A stretch of DNA of 64,000 bases from Zoogloeaceae bacterium (GCA_024235595.1 JACKMC010000001.1:1-64000); one strand, 5' to 3'; numbered from the stretch's first letter, positions 18,054-28,398 are shown. The notes: generated by a model not told the origin, from the sequence alone. Numbers and translations are program-made.

Positions 18054-19334
18054 TCAACGGAAGGCCAGCGTCGGCAGGAACAGCGCGATATCGGGGAAGA
18101 CGATGAGCAGCGCGGCGGCGAACAGCAGCAGCGCGATGAAGGGCGGGGTGCCGCGGATCACCTCGAGGTAGGGTTTGCGGAACACCGCGCAGGCCGTGAA
18201 GATGTCGCAGCCGAAAGGCGGCGTGCAGGAGCCGATGGCAAGCTGCAGCGTGACGATCGCGCCGACCAGCACCGGATCGATCCCCGCGGCGTTGACCAGC
18301 GGCATGAAGATCGGGGTCAGGATCAGCACCACCACGATCGGATCGACGAACATGCAACCGACGAAGAAGGCCACCGAGATCGCGAACAGGATGGTGTAGG
18401 GGCCGGCCTCGTCGAGGCCGATCGACGCGATCAGCTCCTGCGGAATCTGGGCGAAGGAGATCAGCCACGAGAAGGCGGCCCCGGTGCCGACCAGGATGAA
18501 GACGATGCCGGTGATGAGGCCGGTCGAGTAGGCGATGTCCGGGATCTCCGAGAGCTTGACCGCGCGGTGAATGAAGACCTCGAGGATGAAGGCGTAGAGC
18601 ACCGCGATCGCGGCGACCTCGGTGGGGCTGAACCAGCCGCCGTAGAGACCGCCGACGATGAGCACCGGAAACATGGTTGCCAGCGAGGCCTTGCGCAGCG
18701 CCTGGAAACGCTCGCCCCAGGTGGCGCGCGGTGCCAGCCCGATGTTCTTGCGCCAGGCATACCAGACCGAGTAGACGCTGAACAGCAGCAGGATCAGCAG
18801 GCCCGGCCCGATGCCGGCGAGAAACAGCTCGGCGATCGAAACCTTGCCGACGATGCCGAAGACGATCATGCCGATGCTCGGCGGAATCAGGAAGGCGATG
18901 TCGGAGGCATTGATGATCAGCGCCGTGGCGAAGCGGTCGTCGTATCCGGCCTTGAGCATGCGTGGCCGCAGCGGTCCGCCGATCGCCACCACGGTGGCCT
19001 GGGTCGAGCCCGAGATGGCGCCGAACAGGGTGCACGACACCGCCGCGGTGACCGCCAGGCCGCCGCGCAGGTGGCCGAAGAAGGTCATCGCCAGGTCGAG
19101 CAGGCGGTTGGCGGTGCGGCCTCGGGTAACGATATCCGCGGCCAGGATGAACATCGGCACGGTGATCAGCGCCACCGGGCTGATGCCGCTGATCATCTGC
19201 TGGATGATGATGTCGAGCTTGAGGCTGGGAAAATAGAAGATGAAGCCGACCAGTGTTGCCACCAGCATCGGGATCATCATCGGGAAGCCCATCAACAGCA
19301 GGGCGACCATGACGAGAAGGATTGTGAGTGCCAT
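18054..19334 (-). CDS. uehC: TRAP transporter large permease UehC (DctM type)
   Basis: A 426-residue multi-spanning DctM-family subunit of a tripartite ATP-independent periplasmic transporter, with about a dozen hydrophobic segments. Family landmarks are the opening MALTILLVMVALLLMGFP and the LIPPSIGMIVFGI and SCTPPFGCDIF loops. The large permease couples substrate passage to the sodium gradient; by context the substrate is ectoine or hydroxyectoine. The ATG at 19334 gives the canonical start. It lies 10 bp after the small-permease stop. Confidence 0.92.
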   Translation of the reverse strand: MALTILLVMVALLLMGFPMMIPMLVATLVGFIFYFPSLKLDIIIQQMISGISPVALITVPMFILAADIVTRGRTANRLLDLAMTFFGHLRGGLAVTAAVSCTLFGAISGSTQATVVAIGGPLRPRMLKAGYDDRFATALIINASDIAFLIPPSIGMIVFGIVGKVSIAELFLAGIGPGLLILLLFSVYSVWYAWRKNIGLAPRATWGERFQALRKASLATMFPVLIVGGLYGGWFSPTEVAAIAVLYAFILEVFIHRAVKLSEIPDIAYSTGLITGIVFILVGTGAAFSWLISFAQIPQELIASIGLDEAGPYTILFAISVAFFVGCMFVDPIVVVLILTPIFMPLVNAAGIDPVLVGAIVTLQLAIGSCTPPFGCDIFTACAVFRKPYLEVIRGTPPFIALLLFAAALLIVFPDIALFLPTLAFR

Positions 19335-19344
19335 GACGGGGTCC

Positions 19345-19911
19345 TCAGATGCTGGGCATGTCGACTTCGTCGGTCTCGCGCACCGAGTGGGCGAGATAGA
19401 CGTCTTCGCCGCGGATGTTCGCAACCGCGGCAAGCAGGAACTGGATGGCGGTGAGTCCGAGGCCGAGCGGCAGCCACAGCAGGGTGATCCACATCGGCAT
19501 CTGCAGCGCCGGCGTTACCCGGCCGAGGCCCTGGATGCGCAAGATGTATTGCATGGCATACCAGCCGAGCACCGCCACCACCACCGCGGTGATCACCTGC
19601 ATGACCGCGAACATGCGCCGACGGTGGGCGATGCCCAGCAGGTCGGTGAGCGCCGACATGCGGATATGACGGCCCTGGCGTGCCGCCGCGCTGGTGCCGA
19701 CGAAGGTCACCAGCACGATCAGGAACTGATTGAGCTCCTCGGAAAAGAACAGGCTGCTGCTGAAGCCCAGCCGGGCACATACGTTGGCAATCGTATTCAC
19801 TGCCATAAGGATGATGGCCCAGGCGAGCAGTTGCTTCTCCAGCACTGCAAGGCCACGATCAACTGATTGTGCGAATCGCACAATCCCCCGTGCGGATGAT
19901 TCTTCGGACAT
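19345..19911 (-). CDS. uehB: TRAP transporter small permease UehB (DctQ type)
   Basis: A 188-residue DctQ-family subunit with four hydrophobic segments (about residues 25-45, 55-75, 98-118 and 138-160) and a cytoplasmic C-tail ending DEVDMPSI. It pairs with UehC to form the membrane part of the transporter. The ATG at 19911 begins MSEESSARG. Codons 10-16 (GIVRFAQ) contain a near-perfect 21-bp palindrome that may be an operator within the coding sequence. The gene is divergent from uehA, which is unusual because TRAP genes are normally codirectional. Confidence 0.88.
   Translation of the reverse strand: MSEESSARGIVRFAQSVDRGLAVLEKQLLAWAIILMAVNTIANVCARLGFSSSLFFSEELNQFLIVLVTFVGTSAAARQGRHIRMSALTDLLGIAHRRRMFAVMQVITAVVVAVLGWYAMQYILRIQGLGRVTPALQMPMWITLLWLPLGLGLTAIQFLLAAVANIRGEDVYLAHSVRETDEVDMPSI
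19865..19885. promoter_or_regulatory. 21-bp palindrome at the 5' end of uehB
   Basis: Arms GATTGTGCGA and TCGCACAATC flank a single central A, a perfect 10+1+10 inverted repeat located 27-47 bp into uehB. The half-site GATTGTGC also appears at 20053, and its complement GCACAAT at 20030, both in the divergent promoter region. The arrangement suits an EnuR-type operator overlapping the start of the transport/catabolic operon. Confidence 0.5.
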
Positions 19912-20209
19912 TTGTTTCCTCCTGGCGATCGGAGCCGGGCCTTGCCTCGGCGTGGGGATGCTGCAGGTGTGGCTTTTCTGTTTCGATGGAGGCAGTTTAG
20001 TCGCCGGCCGCAGGGGCCTGAATGCCCTAGCACAATGCCGCGAATGCCCCGCGATTGTGCAAGTGCACCATAAACCGGCACCGTCACAGGGCATGCCGAA
20101 AGTGTTCTAGTGCAATCTGCCTCTGCGAGCGCGGTTGTAGTCTGGAAGCCGTTCGCAGGGGACGGCAGCGCCTACCCGCAACAACACCAATCTCAACAGG
20201 AGAAACGCC
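19912..20209. promoter_or_regulatory. Divergent uehB/uehA control region
   Basis: This 298-bp gap must contain promoters for both the uehBC-eut operon and uehA. It carries CTAGCACAATGC at 20027, GCGATTGTGC at 20051 and CTAGTGCAATC at 20107. The first two form an imperfect inverted repeat about 30 bp across. No gene is seen. Confidence 0.5.
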
Positions 20210-21247
20210 ATGAAGCTCGCAGGGAATCTCAAGCGGCTGGTCCTCGGTGCAGCAATGAGCCTGGCCGCCTTTTCGGCCGCCAGCGCGGAAAGTTGGAAGT
20301 TCGCCGTCGAAGAAGGTCCCGGCGACGTGCAGACGCTTTATGCGCAGGAATTCAAGCGACTCGTCGAAGCGCGCACCAAGGGCCAGGTCAAGGTCACCAT
20401 CTACACCTATGGCCAGCTCGGCAACGAGAACGACATTACCGAACTGACCGCCGGCGGCGCGATCCAGTTTTCCAACGCCTCGCCGGGCCACCTCGGCACC
20501 TTCGTACCCGAAGTCCAGGTCCTGAGCCTGCCCTTCCTGCTGCCCGACTCGGACAAGGCCAAGGCCGACGTGCTGTCGAACAGCCAGGCGCTCTACGGCT
20601 CGCTGGCGAAGGATTTTGCCGGCAAGGGTCTCAAGCTGTTTACCGTGTATCCCGAAGGCGAGATGATCTGGACGACCAAGAAGGCGATTCACAAACCGGA
20701 GGATCTCGGCGACGTGAAGTTCCGCGTCATGACTTCGCCGATCCTCATCGAGCAGTTCAAGCTCTACGGCGCCAACCCGGTCGCCCTGCCCTGGGGCGAG
20801 GTCTATGGTGGCCTGCAGATGAACGTCATCCAGGCGCAGGTCAATCCGGCCTTCTTCATCGAGAGCGCCAAGTTCCACGAAGTCACCGATCACCTCATCT
20901 ATGTGCGCGACGTGGAATACACCACCACCGTTGTTGCCAATGCCGACTTCTGGCAGGGTCTCTCGGACGAGCGCAAGAAGATGCTCGGCGAAGTGCGCAA
21001 CGAGTTGCAGACCTTCATCCTCGCCAAGGAGCGCGAGAAGAACGAAGCGGCGGTCGCGAAGATGAAGAAGGACAACCCCAAGCTCCAGACCGTGCGCCTC
21101 ACCGACGCCGAGCGCGAGCTGTTCCGCAAGCGTGCCGAGCCGCTGGCCGGCAAGCTGGTAGACATGGTGGGCGGCCGTACCGCCGAAATCCTCAAGCAGA
21201 TCAAGGCCGACATCGCGGCCGCCGAGGCAAAGTACGGCGCCAAATAA
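20210..21247 (+). CDS. uehA: TRAP transporter solute-binding protein UehA
   Basis: A 345-residue DctP-family periplasmic binding protein. It has a cleavable signal peptide (about 1-26, cut after SAASA before ESWKF), YAQEFKRLVEARTKGQVKVTIYTYGQLGNE, and the substrate-carboxylate-binding region near DVKFRVMTSPILIEQF. By its cluster it should bind ectoine or hydroxyectoine for the UehBC permease. AGGAGA precedes the ATG. It is transcribed away from uehB and is followed by a strong intrinsic terminator, so it forms its own unit, allowing the binding protein to be made in excess. Confidence 0.92.
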   Translation: MKLAGNLKRLVLGAAMSLAAFSAASAESWKFAVEEGPGDVQTLYAQEFKRLVEARTKGQVKVTIYTYGQLGNENDITELTAGGAIQFSNASPGHLGTFVPEVQVLSLPFLLPDSDKAKADVLSNSQALYGSLAKDFAGKGLKLFTVYPEGEMIWTTKKAIHKPEDLGDVKFRVMTSPILIEQFKLYGANPVALPWGEVYGGLQMNVIQAQVNPAFFIESAKFHEVTDHLIYVRDVEYTTTVVANADFWQGLSDERKKMLGEVRNELQTFILAKEREKNEAAVAKMKKDNPKLQTVRLTDAERELFRKRAEPLAGKLVDMVGGRTAEILKQIKADIAAAEAKYGAK

Positions 21248-21267
21248 ATCCACACTGCCCCGAACCC

Positions 21268-21300
21268 AAGGGCGCCGCGGTCGGGCGCCCTTTCCTTTTG
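21268..21300 (+). terminator. Rho-independent terminator of uehA
   Basis: A perfect 9-bp stem (AAGGGCGCC at 21268-21276 with GGCGCCCTT at 21284-21292), a 7-base loop and a following TCCTTTT tract lie 21 bp after the uehA stop. Confidence 0.85.
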
Positions 21301-21350
21301 GTCCGCCGCCCCGGCGCGGCGGCCGGCCGCAATCCGTCAGGAGATTTGAA

Positions 21351-22220
21351 TTGCAGGATCGACAACGCGCCTTGCTGACAACCACCTTCGGGGTGCTGCT
21401 GCTGTCGCCCGACGCGCTGGTATTGCGCTGGCTATCCATGGACGCAATGCAGATACTGGCCTGGCGCGGATTGCTGATGGCGCTCGGCATGGGCTGCCTG
21501 CTGGGGCTGCGCCTCGGGCGGCGGCTGCCACATGCAGTTGCGCGTTGCGGCTGGACCGGCCTGGGTTGCGCACTGTGCTATGGCGCCAGCACGGTGTGCT
21601 TCGTCGAGGCGATGCAGCGTGCGGGCGCGGCCAACACCCTGCTCATCTACAGCATCTCGCCGCTCGTTGCAGGCGCGCTGGCCTGGCTGTGGCTGGGCGA
21701 GCGGATGCGCTGGTACAGCGTGCTGGCCATCGTCATGTGCATGGCCGGCGTGGCGCTCATCGTATCGGACCAGGCGCCCGAGGCGAATCTCGCCGGCAAT
21801 CTGCTGGCCTTGCTCGCCGCGATATTGCTGGCACTCAACTTCGCACTGGCGCGCAGCCGGCCGCTGGTCGACACCAGCCCCGCGCTGATACTCGGCGCGC
21901 TGCTGTCCGCCGCCATCGGCTACGCGGTCGGCGGTCCACCGCAACTCGGGCCCTCGCAGCTCGCCGTGCTGGTGCTGATGGCAGGCCTGGTCCTGCCCGC
22001 GGGCTTCATCCTCATACAGCGCGGGCCGCGCAATATCGGCGCCGCCGAGGTCGGCCTGTTGCTGCTGCTCGAGATCGTGCTCGGGCCGCTGTGGGTGTGG
22101 CTGCTGCTCGATGAAGCCCCCACCTCCACGGTGATGCTCGGCGGTGCGATCGTGCTGACGGCGATGTTTGCCCACGGAGTGCTGGCGTGGACACAGCAGT
22201 CGTCGATTCGGCAACAATGA
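21351..22220 (+). CDS. EamA/DMT-family transporter
   Basis: A 289-residue inner-membrane protein with ten predicted hydrophobic segments arranged as two EamA repeats (about 10-135 and 150-280), typical of drug/metabolite transporters exporting amino acids or related metabolites. The start is a TTG at 21351, supported by CAGGAGA a few bases upstream. The substrate is unknown. It follows uehA after a terminator, and its end is 48 bp before the MOSC gene, so those two may be cotranscribed. Confidence 0.85.
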   Translation: MQDRQRALLTTTFGVLLLSPDALVLRWLSMDAMQILAWRGLLMALGMGCLLGLRLGRRLPHAVARCGWTGLGCALCYGASTVCFVEAMQRAGAANTLLIYSISPLVAGALAWLWLGERMRWYSVLAIVMCMAGVALIVSDQAPEANLAGNLLALLAAILLALNFALARSRPLVDTSPALILGALLSAAIGYAVGGPPQLGPSQLAVLVLMAGLVLPAGFILIQRGPRNIGAAEVGLLLLLEIVLGPLWVWLLLDEAPTSTVMLGGAIVLTAMFAHGVLAWTQQSSIRQQ

Positions 22221-22268
22221 CGCCGGGGCGATTGGCCCGCCTATCGCCTCGAATCGGAGACCCATCTC

Positions 22269-23066
22269 ATGGCAGTACTGACCCTCACCACCCTCAATCG
22301 CTTTCCCGTCAAGTCCTTGCGCGGCGAGTCCTTCCGCGCCCTCGAGATCGGACCGCGCGGCTTTGTCTTCGACCGCCGCTGGATGGTGGTGAACGCCGAG
22401 GGTCGCTTCCTCACCCAGCGCCAGCAGCCGCGGATGGCGCTGATCGACACCTCCATCGGCGAGGACGGCACGCTGCGACTCGCCGCGCAAGGCGCCGGGG
22501 AAATCCGCGTGGCTGACGACGAGCTTGGACGAATTCCGGTCACGGTGTGGGGCGACACGGTGAATGCGGCCCTCGTCGACCCCGCCGCCGACGCCTGGCT
22601 GAGCGACTTCCTGTCCCTGCCCTGCCGCCTGGTGCGCTTCGCCGATGAGCTTACCCGTCCGGTCGACCCGACCTACGCCCTGCCTTCCGATCACACCGCC
22701 TTCGCCGACGGCTTTCCCTTTCTGCTGATCTCGCAGGGCTCACTCGACGATCTGAACGCACGGCTCGAGACGCCGGTGCCGATGATCCGCTTTCGTCCCA
22801 ACCTCGTCGTGCAGGGCTGTGCCCCCTTTGCCGAGGATGACTGGAAGCGCATTCGCATCGGCACCGTAACCTTTCGCGTCGCCAAGCCCTGCTCGCGCTG
22901 CGCAATCCCCACCGTCGACCCCGCAACCGGACAGCGCGGCAGCGAGCCGCTGCGCACCCTGGCCGGCTACCGCCGGCGCGACAACCAGGTGTTCTTCGGC
23001 CAGAACCTGCTGCATGACGGCCCCGGGCGGCTGGAGGTCGGGATGAAGGTGGAAGTGCTCGAATAG
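22269..23066 (+). CDS. MOSC-domain protein (YcbX-like)
   Basis: A 265-residue cytosolic protein with an N-terminal beta-barrel MOSC_N domain (about 3-120, FPVKSLRGESFRALEIGPRGFVFDRRWM) and a MOSC domain (about 125-262) containing the conserved cysteine segment KPCSRCAIPTVDPATG. Proteins of this family bind the molybdenum cofactor and in E. coli YcbX detoxify N-hydroxylated compounds. The exact redox partner here is unknown. It is the last gene before the tandem repeat array. Confidence 0.88.
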   Translation: MAVLTLTTLNRFPVKSLRGESFRALEIGPRGFVFDRRWMVVNAEGRFLTQRQQPRMALIDTSIGEDGTLRLAAQGAGEIRVADDELGRIPVTVWGDTVNAALVDPAADAWLSDFLSLPCRLVRFADELTRPVDPTYALPSDHTAFADGFPFLLISQGSLDDLNARLETPVPMIRFRPNLVVQGCAPFAEDDWKRIRIGTVTFRVAKPCSRCAIPTVDPATGQRGSEPLRTLAGYRRRDNQVFFGQNLLHDGPGRLEVGMKVEVLE

Positions 23067-23137
23067 GAGGGCACGCGCGAGCGAATGGCGAGAATCGCGC
23101 CGAAGGCGCCGGCCCCATGTTGATCCTGCAAGGTGGG

Positions 23138-25710
23138 CCCTGGACCCCGGCCTGCGCCGGGGCGACGAATCGTGCCCGGATGCCGTGCCCTAAACGAAGG
23201 CACCACAGCCCGCCGGCAATGGCGAAGCCGAGCCGGCAACGCTTTCCCCTTCTGCAGCGCCGAGTGCAGCCCGCGGCCGGCGGGAATTGTCGCGTCGATG
23301 TCTGAGCCCGCCAGGGCGAGTTTCGACGCGACCCGCCGGACGCGGGTGGAGCGAGGGCACCGGCGCGAGCCGGCGCTGCGGCAGGGGGCGCTTCTTTGGT
23401 GACTTTCTCGTCGCCACAAGAAAGTCACTCGCCCGCCGGGGCGAGACCCGGCCAATCACCGCCAACCGAAGGCACCTCAAAAACCAAACGGCAAAGATCA
23501 AAAGCCCTGGACCCCGGCCTGCGCCGGGGCGACGAATCGTGCCCGGATGCCGTGCCCTAAACGAAGGCACCACAGCCCGCCGGCAATGGCGAAGCCGAGC
23601 CGGCAGCAGCCTTCCCCTTCTGCAGCGCCGAGTGCAGCCCGCGGCCGGCGGGAATTGTCGCGTCGATGTCTGAGCCCGCCAGGGCGAGTTTCGACGCGAC
23701 CCGCCGGACGCGGGTGGAGCGAGGGCACCGGCGCGAGCCGGCGCTGCGGCAGGGGGCGCTTCTTTGGTGACTTTCTCGTCGCCACAAGAAAGTCACTCGC
23801 CCGCCGGGGCGAGACCCGGCCAATCACCGCCAACCGAAGGCACCTCAAAAACCAAACGGCAAAGATCAAAAGCCCTGGACCCCGGCCTGCGCCGGGGCGA
23901 CGAATCGTGCCCGGATGCCGTGCCCTAAACGAAGGCACCACAGCCCGCCGGCAATGGCGAAGCCGAGCCGGCAACGCTTTCCCCTTCTGCAGCGCCGAGT
24001 GCAGCCCGCGGCCGGCGGGAATTGTCGCGTCGATGTCTGAGCCCGCCAGGGCGAGTTTCGACGCGACCCGCCGGGCGCGGGTGGAGCGAGGGCACCGGCG
24101 CGAGCCGGCGCTGCGGCAGGGGGCGTTTCTTTATCCATCTTTCTTGTCGCCACAAGAAAGATGGTCGCCCGCCGGGGCGAGACCCGGCCAATCACCGCCA
24201 ACTGAAGGCAACCCGAGAACCGAAGCCGCAAGGATCAAAGGCCCTGGACCCCGGCCTGCGCCGGGGCGACGAATCGTGCCCGGATGCCGTGCCCTAAACG
24301 AAGGCACCACAGCCCGCCGGCAATGGCGAAGCCGAGCCGGCAACGCTTTCCCCTTCTGCAGCGCCGAGTGCAGCCCGCGGCCGGCGGGAATTGTCGCGTC
24401 GATGTCTGAGCCCGCCAGGGCGAGTTTCGACGCGACCCGCCGGGCGCGGGTGGAGCGAGGGCACCGGCGCGAGCCGGCGCTGCGGCAGGGGGCGTTTCTT
24501 TATCCATCTTTCTTGTCGCCACAAGAAAGATGGTCGCCCGCCGGGGCGAGACCCGGCCAATCACCGCCAACTGAAGGCAACCCGAGAACCGAAGCCGCAA
24601 GGATCAAAGGCCCTGGACCCCGGCCTGCGCCGGGGCGACGAATCGTGCCCGGATGCCGTGCCCTAAACGAAGGCACCACAGCCCGCCGGCAATGGCGAAG
24701 CCGAGCCGGCAACGCTTTCCCCTTCTGCAGCGCCGAGTGCAGCCCGCGGCCGGCGGGAATTGTCGCGTCGATGTCTGAGCCCGCCAGGGCGAGTTTCGAC
24801 GCGACCCGCCGGACGCGGGTGGAGCGAGGGCACCGGCGCGAGCCGGCGCTGCGGCAGGGGGCGCTTCTTTGGTGACTTTCTCGTCGCCACAAGAAAGTCA
24901 CTCGCCCGCCGGGGCGAGACCCGGCCAATCACCGCCAACCGAAGGCACCTCAAAAACCAAACGGCAAAGATCAAAAGCCCTGGACCCCGGCCTGCGCCGG
25001 GGCGACGAATCGTGCCCGGATGCCGTGCCCTAAACGAAGGCACCACAGCCCGCCGGCAATGGCGAAGCCGAGCCGGCAACGCTTTCCCCTTCTGCAGCGC
25101 CGAGTGCAGCCCGCGGCCGGCGGGAATTGTCGCGTCGATGTCTGAGCCCGCCAGGGCGAGTTTCGACGCGACCCGCCGGACGCGGGTGGAGCGAGGGCAC
25201 CGGCGCGAGCCGGCGCTGCGGCAGGGGGCGCTTCTTTGGTGACTTTCTCGTCGCCACAAGAAAGTCACTCGCCCGCCGGGGCGAGACCCGGCCAATCACC
25301 GCCAACCGAAGGCACCTCAAAAACCAAACGGCAAAGATCAAAAGCCCTGGACCCCGGCCTGCGCCGGGGCGACGAATCGTGACCGGATGCCGTGCCCTAA
25401 ACGAAGGCACCACAGCCCGCCGGCAATGGCGAAGCCGAGCCGGCAACGCTTTCCCCTTCTGCAGCGCCGAGTGCAGCCCGCGGCCGGCGGGAATTGTCGC
25501 GTCGATGTCTGAGCCCGCCAGGGCGAGTTTCGACGCGACCCGCCGGGCGCGGGTGGAGCGAGGGAACCGGCGCGAGCCGGCGCTGCGGCAGGGGGCGCTT
25601 CTTTGGTGACTTTCTCGTCGCCACAAGAAAGTCACTCGCCCGCCGGGGCGAGACCCGGCCAATCATCGCCAACCGAAAGCACCCAAAAACCAAACGGCAA
25701 AGATCAAAGG
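23138..25710. repeat. Tandem array of seven ~368-bp hairpin-rich repeats
   Basis: Seven head-to-tail units begin at 23138, 23505, 23873, 24242, 24611, 24978 and 25345, with lengths 367, 368, 369, 369, 367, 367 and 366. Each opens with CCCTGGACCCCGGCCTGCGC, containing a CCCCGGC/GCCGGGG hairpin, and carries a second long hairpin near its end. Units are almost identical; differences are concentrated in that second hairpin and in a few single bases. Long open frames through the array, in several phases and both strands, are by-products of period and composition, not genes. It separates the MOSC gene from epd. There is no spacer variation of CRISPR type. Confidence 0.93.
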
Positions 25711-25859
25711 CCCTGGACCCCGGCCTGCGCCGGGGCGACGAATCGTGTCCGGCCGCAGTGCCAGAAACGAAGGCGTCGGACGCTCAGTGACTATGCAAAT
25801 GTTGGCTCTGCACGGTGCCTACAATTGCCGGCAATGGCGAAGCCGAGCCGGGGCAACGC
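25711..25859. repeat. Partial long-form repeat closing the array
   Basis: The array ends in a partial unit that begins like the others but then follows the long form seen at the window start: after the ATCGTGTCCGG segment it includes CGGACGCTCAGTGAC, GCAAATGTTGGCTC and TGCCTACAATTGCCGGC, absent from the seven internal units. Similarity stops about 30 bp before the epd stop codon. Confidence 0.75.
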
Positions 25860-25889
25860 TTTGACCTTGCCCCGCCAGGCGCCATCACA

Positions 25890-26942
25890 CTACCGCTTCC
25901 CGCCCACCAGCGACGGCCCGGCCAGGCGCTGGGCCCAGAAGGCGGCGATCTCGAGCATGCGGTTCACGAAAGCCCATTCGTTGTCGAACCACACCAGCAC
26001 ATTCACCAGCCGCTCGCCGCTGACCCGTGTCTGGCTGCCATCGACGATTGCCGAAAACCTGCAGTGGTTGAAGTCGATCGAGGCGCTGGGGTGGTCGACA
26101 TAGGCGAGATGGTGGTGGACGCCGCCATTGGTGGCGCGCCGCAGCAAGGCATTGATCTCCTCGCGGGCGGCGCCGCGCGACAGCGTGGCCACCAGGTCGA
26201 TGGCCGAGACATTGGGCACCGGCACGCGGATCGCCTTTGCCTCGATCCGGCCCGCAAGGCGGGGCAGCAGGCGCGCGACGCCGACGGCGAGACCGGTGTC
26301 CACCGGGATCATCGACTGCATCGCCGAGCGCGTCATGCGCAGGTCGGTATGGTGATAGCCGTCGATGAGCGGCTGGTCGTTCATCACCGAGTGCAGTGTG
26401 GTGGTGAGCGCATGCTCGATTCCGAAGGCCTCATCGAGGATGGCGAGGATCGGAACGATGGCATTGGTGGTGCAGGAGGCGGCCGAGACGATCCGCTCCT
26501 CGCCGCCGAGCGACTCGTGGTTCATGCCATAGACGATGGTGTGGTCCACATCGGCGGCACTGTTGCCGGGGTGCGAGAGCAGCACGCGCGGGCAGCCGGC
26601 CGCGAGGAATTCATCGAGCTCGTGGCGATAGCGGTAGCGGCCCGAGGCCTCGACCAGCAGGTCGACGCCCAGCGCGCTCCAGTCCACGTCCGCGGCCCGG
26701 CAGGCATGCGAGACGTCGATCGCCGCGCCGTCCACGATCAAGCTGCCGTCGCGTGATTCGACCGTGCCCGCGAAGGGTCCGTGGGTAGAGTCGAAGCGGG
26801 TGAGATAGGCCATGCGCTCGAGGTCGGCCGGCTCGTTGATCGCGACGATGGCGAGCTGTTCGCGCAGCGGCGACTCATGCAGCGCGCGCAGAAAACAGCG
26901 GCCGATGCGGCCATATCCGTTGAGGGCAATACGAAACGACAT
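25890..26942 (-). CDS. epd: Erythrose-4-phosphate dehydrogenase
   Basis: A 350-residue member of the GAPDH fold: NAD-binding IALNGYGRIGR at the N-terminus, catalytic cysteine in SAASCTTNAIVP, and VWFDNEWAFVNRM at the C-terminus. Features closer to Epd than to glycolytic GAPDH are VVAINE-like VAINEPADLE, the SHPG motif, DHTIVYGMN, HSVMNDQPLIDGYHHTDLR and SAIVDGSQTRVSG. Epd makes 4-phosphoerythronate for pyridoxal phosphate synthesis. The start at 26942 matches the family. GAPDH function remains an alternative. Its 3' end abuts the repeat array. Confidence 0.82.
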   Translation of the reverse strand: MSFRIALNGYGRIGRCFLRALHESPLREQLAIVAINEPADLERMAYLTRFDSTHGPFAGTVESRDGSLIVDGAAIDVSHACRAADVDWSALGVDLLVEASGRYRYRHELDEFLAAGCPRVLLSHPGNSAADVDHTIVYGMNHESLGGEERIVSAASCTTNAIVPILAILDEAFGIEHALTTTLHSVMNDQPLIDGYHHTDLRMTRSAMQSMIPVDTGLAVGVARLLPRLAGRIEAKAIRVPVPNVSAIDLVATLSRGAAREEINALLRRATNGGVHHHLAYVDHPSASIDFNHCRFSAIVDGSQTRVSGERLVNVLVWFDNEWAFVNRMLEIAAFWAQRLAGPSLVGGKR

Positions 26943-27108
26943 CTCCACACCCGCCTCGCGGCCAGCCACTGGGCTCGCCGACTCACTGATAACGAGAAAT
27001 TGCCCGCCTGGCAACCGGGACGGGTTGCGCGAGCGGGCACAGGATGTGCAGTTTAACAGGCGTCCGGGCGCAGGCGACGCCGCGGGCCGCCCTGCGCCTC
27101 GTCAGCGC

Positions 27109-28398
<1,290 letters not shown>

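Noticed and set aside
23547..24875. A repetitive 442-residue frame through the tandem array
   Set aside because: Equivalent frames are open in other phases and on the other strand, and the unit is a hairpin repeat found in intergenic places; no start signals or coding bias support translation.
23138..25710. The array as a possible CRISPR
   Set aside because: Units are about 368 bp and nearly identical throughout, with no short repeats and variable spacers, and no cas genes are present.
25890..26942. Glycolytic GAPDH
   Set aside because: Several segments (SHPG, the HTIVYGMN region, DGSQTRVSG) match erythrose-4-phosphate dehydrogenase better; left as an alternative.
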